Assembly: GCA_963781805.1 (NCBI GenBank)
Contig: CAWAHF010000004.1
Span: 4,154,001 to 4,218,000 of the forward strand
DNA from: JAFGPL01 sp963781805
GTDB taxonomy: Bacteria; Bacteroidota; Bacteroidia; Bacteroidales; UBA10428
Length of the DNA stretch: 64,000 bases
Direction: 5' to 3'
Shown: positions 33,757 through 43,202 of the stretch, in pieces
Layout: each line of letters opens with the position of its first letter
Numbering within the stretch: position 1 is the stretch's first letter
The notes under the pieces: generated by a model
The model's database searches: none
Told to the model about the DNA's origin: nothing
The model's input: the letters and a program-made list of their open reading frames with translations, nothing else
Made by a program: the position numbers and the translations under genes

Positions 33757-35064
33757 TTAGGAATGGTTATAAATCACCCTCCAAATTCTGCCTTTCTGTG
33801 AATCAGAAATATATAGCGATCCATCTGGTCCCTGAGCAACACCGCAAGGCCTGTAGGCAGCATCCGAGGGATTCATTAACGGATCCATACCGGCAAAACC
33901 ATCTGCAAAAATTTCCCATTTGCCTGTTGGATTTCCATTGACAAAGGGTACAAATACTACATAATACCCCAGCTGTTTTTGAGGAGCACGGTTCCATGAA
34001 CCATGAAATGCAATAAAGACTCCATTTTTATATCGTTCGGGAAACATATTTCCAGTATAAAAAATCAAGTCGTTTGGAGCTGTATGAGCTGGAAAAGCCA
34101 ACAGTGGTTGTTTTTTTTCACTGCAACGTTCAACCTTATTTCCGCCGTTGCCGCCATATTCGGGAGCAAGTACTTTTTCATTTTTCGAATTATCATAATA
34201 GCAGTATGGCCAGCCGCAATCATCTCCTTCATCAAGGATAAAAAATTCTTCTGCAGGCAGGTTAACACCTTCATCTTCATTATAATATTCAGGAAATAAT
34301 TGAGCTAACTGATCCCGGCCATGTTGCACTACATAAAGATGGTCATCAGTATTATTCCAATCAAGCGCCATGCAATTTCTCAAACCGGTGGCGTACCTGT
34401 ATCCATCTTTTACCTGATCCTGTCCCTGAACATCATCTTTAAAACGCCAGATTCCGCCAGCCCTTTCAAGCAGCGGACAGGGATCTATTCCCGGAACTCC
34501 CGGAATTCTGTCCTGACTTTGGCACGCATTTGAGGGGGCGCCAACATTCACATAAATGTTTCCATTGTTATCAAAGGTAAAAGGTTTTGCCGCATGCTCT
34601 CTTTCTTTAAGAAATCCCGCGGCGATAAGTTCAGGTTTCGGGTCGGGCAATAATTCTCCCTCATGCATTTTATATCTCAAAATAGCTGTATCAGCCCCAA
34701 AATATAAATACTGCTTATGAAGTTGAATTCCTGTTCCGGGAATTTCTCCAAAATACTTAATTATATCTGCTCTTCCATCGTTATTGGTATCGCGCAATGC
34801 AGCAATTCCTCCATCATTATGCAGTAATCTTAAAGCCAGATAAACATCACCGTTATCACCAACAGCAATATGCCTGCCGAATCCTAAATTATCTGCAAAT
34901 ACCATTGCTGAAAATCCCGGGGGAAGTGTTATTCCACCGTTATCTGCATCTCCGGTCAACTTTTTATTACCCTTAGAAGTATCTCTGTTGCAAGAAAACA
35001 GGAAAAGCACGCCAGCGATAAACATATAAACAAAGACTTTGTAAAAAGTATTTGAATTTTTCAT
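33757..35064 (-). CDS. PQQ-dependent sugar (sorbosone/glucose-type) dehydrogenase, lipoprotein
   Basis: 435 residues. The signal peptide ends at the lipobox LFSC. The six-bladed beta-propeller pattern is seen in LPPGFSAMVFADNLGFGRHIAVGDNGDVYLAL, GLRNCMALDWNNTDDHLYVVQHGRDQL, GDDCGWPYCYYD, and the ending CGVAQGPDGSLYISDSQKGRIWRVIY. Such enzymes oxidise aldoses or related compounds in the periplasm and pass electrons to cytochrome c, which is encoded next. Substrate specificity cannot be read. Confidence 0.88.
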   Translation of the reverse strand: MKNSNTFYKVFVYMFIAGVLFLFSCNRDTSKGNKKLTGDADNGGITLPPGFSAMVFADNLGFGRHIAVGDNGDVYLALRLLHNDGGIAALRDTNNDGRADIIKYFGEIPGTGIQLHKQYLYFGADTAILRYKMHEGELLPDPKPELIAAGFLKEREHAAKPFTFDNNGNIYVNVGAPSNACQSQDRIPGVPGIDPCPLLERAGGIWRFKDDVQGQDQVKDGYRYATGLRNCMALDWNNTDDHLYVVQHGRDQLAQLFPEYYNEDEGVNLPAEEFFILDEGDDCGWPYCYYDNSKNEKVLAPEYGGNGGNKVERCSEKKQPLLAFPAHTAPNDLIFYTGNMFPERYKNGVFIAFHGSWNRAPQKQLGYYVVFVPFVNGNPTGKWEIFADGFAGMDPLMNPSDAAYRPCGVAQGPDGSLYISDSQKGRIWRVIYNHS

Positions 35065-35115
35065 AGTTTTAATATTATAATTAGAAATTTGCCAAGTTAT
35101 TTAATTTTATAACTA

Positions 35116-35297
35116 ATGCGAATTAAGGGTTAAAACTTATTAATATATATAATTAGTAATCAGTATTTTGCAAACCTGCTTTAGTAGTACTTAGTGACTT
35201 TGTGAATTTGTGGCTATCTTCCTTTTGCCACACAATAAAACACAAAGATTCACAAAGATAAGGTCCATAATAATTGATTTCGACCCTTAATTCGCAT
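35116..35297. mobile_element. MITE copy B (182 bp) with AACTA target duplication
   Basis: Begins ATGCGAATTAAGGGT and ends ACCCTTAATTCGCAT, with 15 bp perfect inverted ends. Flanked by AACTA at 35111-35115 and 35298-35302. About 90% identical to copy A at 11873-12058 and in the same orientation; a 4 bp length difference lies in the internal CACAAAG-rich hairpin. The two different target duplications show independent insertions. It sits between the PQQ dehydrogenase promoter region and the divergent phosphoesterase gene. Confidence 0.92.
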
Positions 35298-35379
35298 AAC
35301 TAACAAATGTTTATATGGATCTGTTCAAGATCGATTTCTTATGTATTCTTTTGCATTGAAATATTTATTCTAAACTGAA

Positions 35380-36552
35380 GTGGTATACATCGGGCTGTTT
35401 AAAAGCAATATAACCAGAATATTCTTTCTGTTTGTGGTATTTTTCTGCATGTCTGCAAGATTGCATTCTCAACGATTTGCCATAATAGGTGATTTCGGTT
35501 CCGGTGATGAGAATGAACTAAAAATATCCGCGATGGTCAGTTCATGGAATCCCGATTTCATTATAACATTGGGTGATAACAATTACTATGAGGGGTCTGC
35601 TGCTACAATTGATGCTAATATTGGTCGGTTTTACAGCGTATATATTTACCCTTATTATGGCTCATATGGTACAAACAATTGTTTGTGTAACCGATTTTTT
35701 CCAAGTCTCGGGAATCATGATGTTGATTATGGAAACATCCAGGCTTATTATGATTATTTTACATTGCCGGGAAATGAGCGTTATTATGATTTTGTAAAAG
35801 GCGACATCCATTTTTTCGCGCTCAACAGCAATCCATCGGAACCCGATGGTGTTTGTTTCAGTTCAAAACAATCCAGGTGGTTAAGGGAAAAATTATCACA
35901 TTCAACCGAAAGGTGGAAAATTATTTATTTTCATCATGCACCCTATTCATCGGGTTATCACGGAAATTCTGTCTGGATGCAATGGCCTTTTGCTGAACTT
36001 GGGGTTCATGCTGTTTTTTCAGGTCATGAACATAGTTATGAAAGACTTGAAATTGACTCACTCATTTATTTTGTGAACGGTTGTGGCGGAGCGTTACTAA
36101 GACCATTTACTGATACGATTCGTGGCAGCAAGAAAAGATATTCTGAAAATTTCGGAGCTCAACTAGCCGAGACTTATAGGGATAGCATAGTTATCAGCTT
36201 TTTTAATGCTAATGACAGTCTCGTCGATCATTATGTTTTGACGTATCATCCTAATAAAGATACAACCAGCGGAGATTTAAATACAAATCCGGAGGATGAG
36301 AAATTCTTCTCCTATCCCAATCCATTTAAAGGTTCTACAACGATACAATTTTCTGTTAACAAATTTTCATCCGTAAAATTAATGGTATATAACAGTACAG
36401 GAGAATTAGTTAAAATACTTGCGGATCAATTTTATTGTCCCGGCACCTATTTTATTAATTGGCATGATGAATTTTTGGTATCCGGAGTTTATTACATTAT
36501 AATGATCGATAACAATAAAATTAAACACTCTTTAGTGACCAAAATACATTAG
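35380..36552 (+). CDS. Secreted metallophosphoesterase with T9SS sorting domain
   Basis: 390 residues starting at GTG, the only start after an in-frame TAA at 35371. The signal peptide runs to about residue 30 (SARLHSQ). The purple-acid-phosphatase-like core shows IIGDFGSGDE, LGDNNYYEG, SLGNHDVDYG, YFHHAPYSSG and FSGHEHSYER, the five metal-binding blocks. The C-terminal ~80 residues are a T9SS type A domain (SYPNPFKGSTTIQFSV ... GTYFINWHDEFLVSGVYYI), so it is exported across the outer membrane. Likely a surface phosphomonoesterase or phosphodiesterase. Confidence 0.92.
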   Translation: MVYIGLFKSNITRIFFLFVVFFCMSARLHSQRFAIIGDFGSGDENELKISAMVSSWNPDFIITLGDNNYYEGSAATIDANIGRFYSVYIYPYYGSYGTNNCLCNRFFPSLGNHDVDYGNIQAYYDYFTLPGNERYYDFVKGDIHFFALNSNPSEPDGVCFSSKQSRWLREKLSHSTERWKIIYFHHAPYSSGYHGNSVWMQWPFAELGVHAVFSGHEHSYERLEIDSLIYFVNGCGGALLRPFTDTIRGSKKRYSENFGAQLAETYRDSIVISFFNANDSLVDHYVLTYHPNKDTTSGDLNTNPEDEKFFSYPNPFKGSTTIQFSVNKFSSVKLMVYNSTGELVKILADQFYCPGTYFINWHDEFLVSGVYYIIMIDNNKIKHSLVTKIH

Positions 36553-36813
36553 AATTTGTTACAAATAAAAAACCAGAGTGTTTTTGGGGGTAAAAATTAT
36601 GAGCTTTTCTGGTTAAAAAGAAAAAAATGATCTAGTAAATAGTTGAATACCAGAACTGTTTTATAAAAAAATTAGAATTTTTAAAAAACTTATGGTTAGG
36701 TTGGTTTTTGAAATATTTTTTTACATACATTTAAGCCATAATTCTGACTTAATTTTTTAACTGTTTTTTAAATTTTATTATTTTTATTTAATAGCAATAC
36801 ATTTCATTAAGCT

Positions 36814-37116
36814 GTGGGAAAGAAGAGAATAATTAAAAGATATGAGCAATTGCCAGAGGAGATTTTAGAACAACTAAAAGATCAATATCCGGATGGCTTT
36901 GATGATTCACTAATCTCATTCACCAATCCCAAGGGAGAGATTGAATTTGGTCTGCCATTTGAGACAGAAGATACCACCTATCTGATAAAAATGCCTAAAA
37001 ATCAGGTTGCCGAAGAGGAGGATAATTTCGAATCCTCTGCTTCGTTTGGCGGATTCGACAATTTTGAAAATCTCGAAATTGTTGATGATGTTGAGGATGA
37101 AGAAGAAGAAGAATAG
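36814..37116 (+). CDS. Small conserved acidic protein
   Basis: 100 residues from a GTG start. KRYEQLPEEILEQLKDQYPDGFDDSLISF and GLPFETEDTTYLIKMP suggest a compact N-terminal domain. The C-terminal third is very acidic (ends with a run of Glu). No membrane segment. The composition is clearly protein-like and I believe such proteins recur in Bacteroidota, but the function is unknown. Confidence 0.7.
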   Translation: MGKKRIIKRYEQLPEEILEQLKDQYPDGFDDSLISFTNPKGEIEFGLPFETEDTTYLIKMPKNQVAEEEDNFESSASFGGFDNFENLEIVDDVEDEEEEE

Positions 37117-37328
37117 GCTTCAGTCTTATTTTTAATTTAATTTGAGAATATTTATTCCTGACTAATCGGAATACGAGTTGGATCTAGTCTGTTTTCATTT
37201 GTATATTAATTAAGAGGTAGATTTAAAGCAATGGTAATATCCTTGGGCCGACCCTATCCGGATTCCAAAAATTTGTTTAATTATCTAAAAACTTGTAAGT
37301 TTGAATATATTTACCAACAATTATTTAG

Positions 37329-37814
37329 GTGAATCTATTCAATCCGGAAGCAAAAGAGAGTTTTAAACAACTCAGCTTGATTTTTACAATTATACTTCTG
37401 AGTATTTTTTTATTGGCCGGTTTTGTAGTCCTGTTTATCATAACAGAAAACGGGGGTTTGATGCGCGAAAAGGATGAAGGCTATTTGATTGCAAAATGGA
37501 TATTTGTGACCTTGGTTATTTTTCTTATTCCTTATTCAATTGTTCATCATCGCAAAAGAGTTGAAAGCATAGATAAATCGTTATCGCTTAAAATCAAACT
37601 GTTGAAATATAGAAATTCGTTTATCGGAAAAATTATAATCCTCGATTTCATTTGTATGGTCAATGCGGTTCTGCTATTTCTCTATGGAGACCTGTATCTG
37701 CTCATTCCTCTGATACTTTTTATTTTGTATTTTTTGTTGAACAGACCTTACATCGAAAAGATTTCTGAGGAACTTTATCTGTCTCCTCAGGAAAATAGTG
37801 AACTAAAAGAATAA
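37329..37814 (+). CDS. Hypothetical membrane protein, four helices
   Basis: 161 residues from a GTG start. Hydrophobic helices lie at about 15-37, 55-73, 98-115 and 118-135, with basic loops (HHRKRVESIDK). No known domain is recognised. It lies 212 bp after the small acidic protein and may form part of a transcript with it. Confidence 0.65.
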   Translation: MNLFNPEAKESFKQLSLIFTIILLSIFLLAGFVVLFIITENGGLMREKDEGYLIAKWIFVTLVIFLIPYSIVHHRKRVESIDKSLSLKIKLLKYRNSFIGKIIILDFICMVNAVLLFLYGDLYLLIPLILFILYFLLNRPYIEKISEELYLSPQENSELKE

Positions 37815-37832
37815 AGTATAGGGTTAAGAAAC

Positions 37833-38087
37833 TTACAATCGATTAAAAAATTCCTTTAGTTCAAATTTGATTTGTTTGTCGAGCTGGTGCCACCGTATAT
37901 CCTTTATTGCTCCTTCCAGAGCATATAACATATTCAGACAGGCGCCCGGATCAATGGTCTTTAATCTGATAAAAACTTCTTTCGAACCGGCAGCTCTCAG
38001 GTCAATATCATTTTTAATTCCTGCCTGATTCAGTCTTTTTGCCAGCTCTTCACCAATATTGGGTAAGTCGGTTAAAATTTTAGTCAT
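37833..38087 (-). CDS. TfoX C-terminal-domain protein
   Basis: 84 residues: LPNIGEELAKRLNQAGIKNDIDLRAAGSKEVFIRLKTIDPGACLNMLYALEGAIKDIRWHQL (read in blocks) matches the C-terminal helix-hairpin-helix-like domain of TfoX/Sxy. Full-length Sxy controls competence; the isolated C-terminal domain occurs alone in many bacteria with unknown role. Convergent with the membrane-protein gene. Confidence 0.85.
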   Translation of the reverse strand: MTKILTDLPNIGEELAKRLNQAGIKNDIDLRAAGSKEVFIRLKTIDPGACLNMLYALEGAIKDIRWHQLDKQIKFELKEFFNRL

Positions 38088-38175
38088 CTATAGATATTTG
38101 GATGTTGTAAAGATATGAAAACGGTAAATTATTTATAAATTCAGCCTTTCTGTTTTTGAATTTAAAATATGAGAA

Positions 38176-39048
38176 ATGAAGGAGATTGTGTATCTAAACA
38201 ATCAGTATCTGCCAAAAGAGGATGCAGTTATTTCGATGAATGATCGCGGATTTCAGTTTGCAGACGGAGTGTATGAAGTAATTAAGTTTTATAAAGGTAT
38301 CCCGTTTCGAATCGAAGAGCATATGATGCGCCTTGTTCACAGCCTGAATGCAATTAAAATTAACTATCCTGATGTGGCAAATCTTAAGAACATTTGTTCA
38401 AATCTGTTACAAAAAAATATGTTGAACAATACAGATTCGGGAATTTATATTCAGATAACAAGAGGAAGTCATCAGCGGATGCATGCATTTCCTGAAGGAA
38501 TAACTCCTACGTTGTGTATGGAAGCTTTTGAAATGCCTGCCCGAAAAGAATTGCTTCAAAAAGGAATAAAGGTTATCACACGTCCGGATATCCGATGGTT
38601 AAGATGCGATATCAAATCAGTTTCGTTGTTAGGGAATGTATTAATGATTCAGGAAGCAACTGAGTTGGGGGCAAAAGAATGCATTCTCGTTCGGGATAAA
38701 AAGGTAACCGAAGCCACACATTCAAATGCTTTGGGAGTGAAAAATGGAAGTATTATTACGCATCCCGACTCAACCTACATTTTGCCGGGAATCACCAAAG
38801 GAGCTGTAAAGGATATTTGCAGGATGTACAATATCGAATTTAAGGAACAACCTTTTACTGAAAAGGAAATTTATACACTGGATGAGCTATTCCTGTCGGG
38901 AACAGGTAATGAAATCATGCCGGTAATCCGGGTGAATGAAACCAACATTGGGAACGGATCTCCGGGACCAGTAACCAGGATGATTCAAACCCATTTTTTT
39001 GAGATGACTTATGGGAAAGTATATGAAGATTGCTGGTGGAACTGGTAA
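38176..39048 (+). CDS. Class IV aminotransferase (D-amino acid transaminase-like)
   Basis: 290 residues, PLP-dependent. The fold-IV start YLNNQYLPKEDAVISMNDRGFQFADGVYEVI, the PLP lysine K147 in CDIKSVSLLGNVLM, and the Glu of VTEATHSNAL are conserved. The YIQITRGSHQR segment and single-substrate loop are more like D-alanine transaminase than branched-chain aminotransferase. Probable role: making D-amino acids for peptidoglycan or general transamination. It ends 1 bp before the convergent lipase gene. Confidence 0.9.
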   Translation: MKEIVYLNNQYLPKEDAVISMNDRGFQFADGVYEVIKFYKGIPFRIEEHMMRLVHSLNAIKINYPDVANLKNICSNLLQKNMLNNTDSGIYIQITRGSHQRMHAFPEGITPTLCMEAFEMPARKELLQKGIKVITRPDIRWLRCDIKSVSLLGNVLMIQEATELGAKECILVRDKKVTEATHSNALGVKNGSIITHPDSTYILPGITKGAVKDICRMYNIEFKEQPFTEKEIYTLDELFLSGTGNEIMPVIRVNETNIGNGSPGPVTRMIQTHFFEMTYGKVYEDCWWNW

Positions 39049-39049
39049 G

Positions 39050-40294
39050 CTATTTTACCGATTTTAGTTGATTAAACCATACAATCGTACTTATTCCCCA
39101 GGGTATTAATCCTGTTTCATGGGTAAGCGTATCTTTCATTACCAATTGTATCTGGTTGGGTGAGACCCCTTTTTGAAGAAAATCATCGTAAATATGTTGT
39201 GACTCAAATGATGGTACATTATCATCGGCTTTTCCGTGAAAAAACAATAATTTAACGGCAGTTGGCCAGGCTTCCACACTGTTTTCGGATAATTCAGTAT
39301 GTAAGGATTGAAAATCAGTACCCGTCTCAAAATTATTTATAAGATCAGGTGTAATTAAAGCAGTAACGGTATCATTTAAATAGTGATCGATGGTTGATCC
39401 GCTTTTGGTTCCGTCGAACAAATCGGGAATCAGCGATGCATAAGGTTCGTTGAAATATTTCTGCAAGGGTTCATTCAGAAATCCGTTTCGGATATGCGAT
39501 TCAATAAAATATGGAAGGTAAAATGGTGACGGGTATACCTGCAACTGAAAAATATATTCTGCCACTGCGGGAACATTATAAGCTCCGGCTCCGCAAGAAG
39601 CAGCAATAATATCTTTTGTAAACCCCATATTACCTTCAAGTGCTGCCAGGGCTGATAATGTGGCCCATCCTCCCTGTGAGTAACCCATAAGGTACAAGGT
39701 TCCATCATCCAAAGCCTTTACTTTGGCGTCTGATAAAAATTCATCACAGGCATTTACCAAATCCATTACTGCAGCATCGCTTGATGCTCTGTGGTAATAG
39801 GGATGAAGGATTTGTTCTGATTCTCCAAAGCCGAGATAATCTGCCATTAGTATAATATATCCGTCGCTGCCCATACTCTGAAGTAAGGTGTATTGAAGAT
39901 TTATAAGATTTTGCGACGGAGCATCGGCATGAAGTGTATTGGTTCCGTTCTGAAAGCTCAGGATGGGAAAAGATTTTGATGCATCCGGAATGCATATTAA
40001 TCCTGAGGCATTAATTTCGGAACCTTTAAAAGTGGTTTTGTAAATTACTTTATATACTTCAACATCATATTTTGCACTATCTATAATACGTTGGATTCCA
40101 GGGTCGTTAGTCGGTACAAGGTTCATAATGGAAATTGCCTGTGATGCCGTTATGGTCTTAAGTTTTTGAGACGATACGAAATAATTGTAAGTTGATTGTT
40201 CTTTATCTTTTTCGCAGGAAGTAATTACCAAAAAGAGAACCAGCATTAATAATAAACCTGATTTTGATTTTTTAGGGATTAATAAATGGTTCAT
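39050..40294 (-). CDS. Secretory lipase-like alpha/beta hydrolase, lipoprotein
   Basis: 414 residues from the ATG at 40294; a longer frame to 40399 would bury the signal peptide. The lipobox VITSC identifies a lipoprotein. The nucleophile elbow GYSQGGW, the FQNGTNTLHADAPS oxyanion region, the MADYLGFGES loop and the late acid/His (GKADDNVP; THETG) fit the secretory lipase family. Likely hydrolyses esters outside the cytoplasm. Confidence 0.88.
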   Translation of the reverse strand: MNHLLIPKKSKSGLLLMLVLFLVITSCEKDKEQSTYNYFVSSQKLKTITASQAISIMNLVPTNDPGIQRIIDSAKYDVEVYKVIYKTTFKGSEINASGLICIPDASKSFPILSFQNGTNTLHADAPSQNLINLQYTLLQSMGSDGYIILMADYLGFGESEQILHPYYHRASSDAAVMDLVNACDEFLSDAKVKALDDGTLYLMGYSQGGWATLSALAALEGNMGFTKDIIAASCGAGAYNVPAVAEYIFQLQVYPSPFYLPYFIESHIRNGFLNEPLQKYFNEPYASLIPDLFDGTKSGSTIDHYLNDTVTALITPDLINNFETGTDFQSLHTELSENSVEAWPTAVKLLFFHGKADDNVPSFESQHIYDDFLQKGVSPNQIQLVMKDTLTHETGLIPWGISTIVWFNQLKSVK

Positions 40295-40574
40295 ATTTAA
40301 ACGATTAGATACGATATAACATAAAACAACTGAATTTGAAAATCTTAATTGCTTTTTACTAAAATTAAAACACGCAACCATCTGATTTGTTGAACCCAAA
40401 ATAGTTTTTCATCTTCAACAATTGACAATTCGAATAGTAGATTTTAATCTTTTCAAAATTGCTACGGTGTTAGATTTTAAATTTCGTGATTTCCCAAATA
40501 TATCCATTAGAAAGGCTTGCACCCTATTTTCTTTTTCGAATGATTGATTTGGTTTAAACATATTGTTCAAAGTA

Positions 40575-40605
40575 CAAAGATAGACATTGAACAATTCGAT
40601 AGCAA
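40575..40605 (-). promoter_or_regulatory. Promoter upstream of the lipase gene
   Basis: Minus strand TTG (40603-40605), 20 bp, TATCTTTG (40575-40582). It would give a leader of about 270 nt before the lipase start, unusually long. The gap 40295-40660 contains no other gene. Confidence 0.45.
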
Positions 40606-40660
40606 TTAATTTAATTGAATAGTATTTTCTATCTTTCTGTTTGGTGCCAACTAGCTGAAG

Positions 40661-41551
40661 TCATTCAATATGAGAGTAATTCTCAACCACATCAGGTTCA
40701 GTATGAATAGTGGTTTGAATATCGAGTTCTTTCAGAATTACTATTTCAATTTCTGATGCAATCTGGTGTGCTTTACGAATAGTATATTCTTCGGGAACTT
40801 TTATATGAAATGTTAATTCTTTGTGAGGCCCATACGTATGCATATGAAAATGATGGGTTTGGAGATTCATTTTAGATGTTTTTCTGGCAAGCGCATCAAT
40901 TTTATTGATTAGTTCTATGGGTGGGGTTTCTCCTAAAAGGTTCGCAATGGATGATTTAATAATATCGTAAACTGCCCAGAATAACAAAAGGGAAACGATC
41001 AGAGCCATCAGACTGTCAATCCACCAAAAAAAATTCTTGAGAAAAATACCCCCCAGGATAACAAGCGATGAAAGTGCGTCGCTCCGATGATGCCATGCAT
41101 CTGCTTTAACTGTTGAAAGATTCGTTTTTCTGAAGATAGACAGTGCATACTGTGCAAGTCCTTCTTTAACTAACACAGATAGTATCGTAACAATAATTGC
41201 AATGGTGCCATAATGTGCTGACTCGTGCAATTTAAATTTTTCGATGGCTTCTCTGATAAATTCGTAGGCTACAACCGAAAGTACAAAACCAATAAAAATG
41301 GAAGCAAGCTGTTCCCACCGTCCATATCCGAAAGGATGTTTTGAATCTGATTTCTTACCCGATAATTTAATACCTGCAATCAAAATAATTGAAGTGAGGG
41401 AATCGGATAAAGTGTGCCAGGCATCAGCCATTATGGCAACCGATCCGGAAACAATACCTGCCCAGTATTTTACAATAAACAGAAGAATATTAGCGATGAT
41501 CGAGACGATTCCTTCCCTGATTCCTTTCTTATTGTTGTCTAAGTTTTTCAT
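40661..41551 (-). CDS. Cation diffusion facilitator transporter
   Basis: 296 residues with six membrane helices. The paired HxxxD metal sites are visible as DAWHTLSDSLTS in helix 2 and DAWHHRSDALSS in helix 5. The C-terminal cytoplasmic domain (LQTHHFHMHTYGPHKELTFHIKVPEE) is the ferredoxin-like metal sensor. Exports divalent cations such as zinc, cobalt or iron from the cytoplasm in exchange for protons. Confidence 0.95.
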   Translation of the reverse strand: MKNLDNNKKGIREGIVSIIANILLFIVKYWAGIVSGSVAIMADAWHTLSDSLTSIILIAGIKLSGKKSDSKHPFGYGRWEQLASIFIGFVLSVVAYEFIREAIEKFKLHESAHYGTIAIIVTILSVLVKEGLAQYALSIFRKTNLSTVKADAWHHRSDALSSLVILGGIFLKNFFWWIDSLMALIVSLLLFWAVYDIIKSSIANLLGETPPIELINKIDALARKTSKMNLQTHHFHMHTYGPHKELTFHIKVPEEYTIRKAHQIASEIEIVILKELDIQTTIHTEPDVVENYSHIE

Positions 41552-41594
41552 TTTTTTAGTCGATTTACAATTTTTTCACCAAACGGTTGAATCA

Positions 41595-42011
41595 TTAAAG
41601 CAATGCCCATTCCCTTGAAAAACAAAGATATAACAGGTAAATAAAATATAAAGTATTTATCAGGCTGAATATAATATTAAATTCAATACGCTTTTTCTTA
41701 ATGTTTTTGCGAATCATTATTCCAATATTCGGGATAATGGTTGCAGTCAGAAATAGCAGAAAATGGATATTGAAAAGAGAATCATACGGAACATCATCTT
41801 CTCTGAGTTCCTTGTTGCCAAATAACAGCAGGTAAGTGAATATTAAAAAAGAGAGTAAATAGAGCAGATAGCTGATTTTAATGGTGATGGTCGATTTTTT
41901 CCTCTTACGGTGAAGCCTGAAAGGCTGAAGTATGATTATGGATATGACAAAAAGTAAAATATATCCGATAAGAAAAAAAACCTGAAACACACTTTGAAAT
42001 ACTCCAGCCAT
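41595..42011 (-). CDS. Hypothetical membrane protein, four helices
   Basis: 138 residues with helices at about 8-28, 47-65, 81-100 and 112-130, and basic cytoplasmic loops (RLHRKRKKSTITIK; RKNIKKKRIEF). Family not recognised. It lies 43 bp upstream of the cation transporter start on the same strand, which suggests co-transcription. Confidence 0.65.
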   Translation of the reverse strand: MAGVFQSVFQVFFLIGYILLFVISIIILQPFRLHRKRKKSTITIKISYLLYLLSFLIFTYLLLFGNKELREDDVPYDSLFNIHFLLFLTATIIPNIGIMIRKNIKKKRIEFNIIFSLINTLYFIYLLYLCFSREWALL

Positions 42012-42350
42012 TATACACTAATTATTTTAATGGTTTAAAGATAATAAATTTTTCCCCTCAAAAACTTCTGTACTTCCCGGTCAAACTTTTCATAAAATGT
42101 ACAAGTCAATAATGGTTTTTCCTTTATAGTTAGAATTTGTTACTATCGTTTATTTTATAGAACAACCTTTAGAAACAGAGGTCGGAATACAGTTTCTCTT
42201 TTTTTCAATCCTGGAACAGATTCGTTCAAGGCAAACATTGGTACAGTCATATTTCAATGAATTGTATGAGTGCGGGTTATAAAGAAAAGATAATCACGGA
42301 ATATCTTTCAATAATTTCAAAATAAGTAGGGGAAAAAATATGGAGTTTTA
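42012..42350. other. Intergenic gap after the sigma-70 gene
   Basis: No gene, hairpin terminator or promoter box is evident. It follows the 3' end of the sigma-70 gene. Confidence 0.4.
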
Positions 42351-43202
42351 TTAAAAGGTGTGATGACGAAGGTATCTTCTTAGTTTCTGAATTCCTTCTT
42401 TTTTTAATTGTCTTACCCGTTCTGTTGATATATTAAGCCTGACAGAAATTTCATTTAGGTTAGATACAGGCGATCCGTTCAGTCCAAAAGACATTTGAAT
42501 TATAATTGTTTCTCTTTCAGAAAGTTTTACAAGCGAACGGTTTATTTCAAATACCAGGGATTCATTTAGCAAATTAGTATCGGGAGAAGGAACATCCGTC
42601 GATTTAAGTACATCATAAAGATTTATGTTATCTTCAGTATTAATTAACGGTGCGTCTAACGATGTTTGATTGCTATTGATACTCTTTGTATGGTTGGCTT
42701 CTTCAACGGTAATGTTTACCTCGTTTGCAATTTCTTCCACGGTAGGTTCTCTTTGAAATTTCTGCTCAAGATTTGAAAAAGCTTTCGAGAGTTTATTAAT
42801 GGTTGAAATTTTATTTAGTGGCAATCTTACTATTCTTACTTGTTCTGCCAGAGCCTGGATGATGGTCTGTCTTATCCACCATACAGCATAGGAAATAAAT
42901 TTAAATCCCCTTGTTTCATCAAATTTATAAGCAGCTTTTACCAGGCCTAAATTTCCTTCATTTATCAGGTCTGAAAACGATAATCCTTTATTCTGATATT
43001 GTTTTGCCACTGATACCACAAATCTCAGATTAGAATTTACCAGTTTTTCCAATGCCAATAAATCTCCTTTACGAATTCTTGCAGATAACTCAACTTCTTC
43101 ATCAACAGAAATTAGTTCATACTTGCTAATCTCTTTCAAATATCTGTTGACAGATTCATCCTGTCTGTTGGTAATTTGTTTCGAAATGACCAGCTGTCTC
43201 AT
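42351..43202 (-). CDS. RNA polymerase sigma-70 factor, group 2 (RpoD-like paralogue)
   Basis: 283 residues. Region 1.2/2 (RYLKEISKYELISVDEEVELSARIRKGD; LRFVVSVAKQYQNKGLSFSDLINEGNLGL; FKFISYAVWWIRQTI) and region 3 (IVRLPLNKISTINKLSKAF) follow the short Bacteroidota primary sigma factor closely. Region 4 differs: the usual LEEIGEKFNLTRERVRQIKDKA is replaced by LNEISVRLNISTERVRQLKKEG, and parts of 3.2 are also changed. I therefore read it as an alternative, stress-type paralogue rather than the housekeeping factor. Its start overlaps the 3' end of the nitronate monooxygenase gene by 47 bp. Confidence 0.88.
   Translation of the reverse strand: MRQLVISKQITNRQDESVNRYLKEISKYELISVDEEVELSARIRKGDLLALEKLVNSNLRFVVSVAKQYQNKGLSFSDLINEGNLGLVKAAYKFDETRGFKFISYAVWWIRQTIIQALAEQVRIVRLPLNKISTINKLSKAFSNLEQKFQREPTVEEIANEVNITVEEANHTKSINSNQTSLDAPLINTEDNINLYDVLKSTDVPSPDTNLLNESLVFEINRSLVKLSERETIIIQMSFGLNGSPVSNLNEISVRLNISTERVRQLKKEGIQKLRRYLRHHTF

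Noticed and set aside
36570..36614. Inverted AACCAGA/TCTGGTT pair after the phosphoesterase as a terminator
   Set aside because: Arms are only 7 bp and separated by about 30 bases, with no T-run after the second arm.
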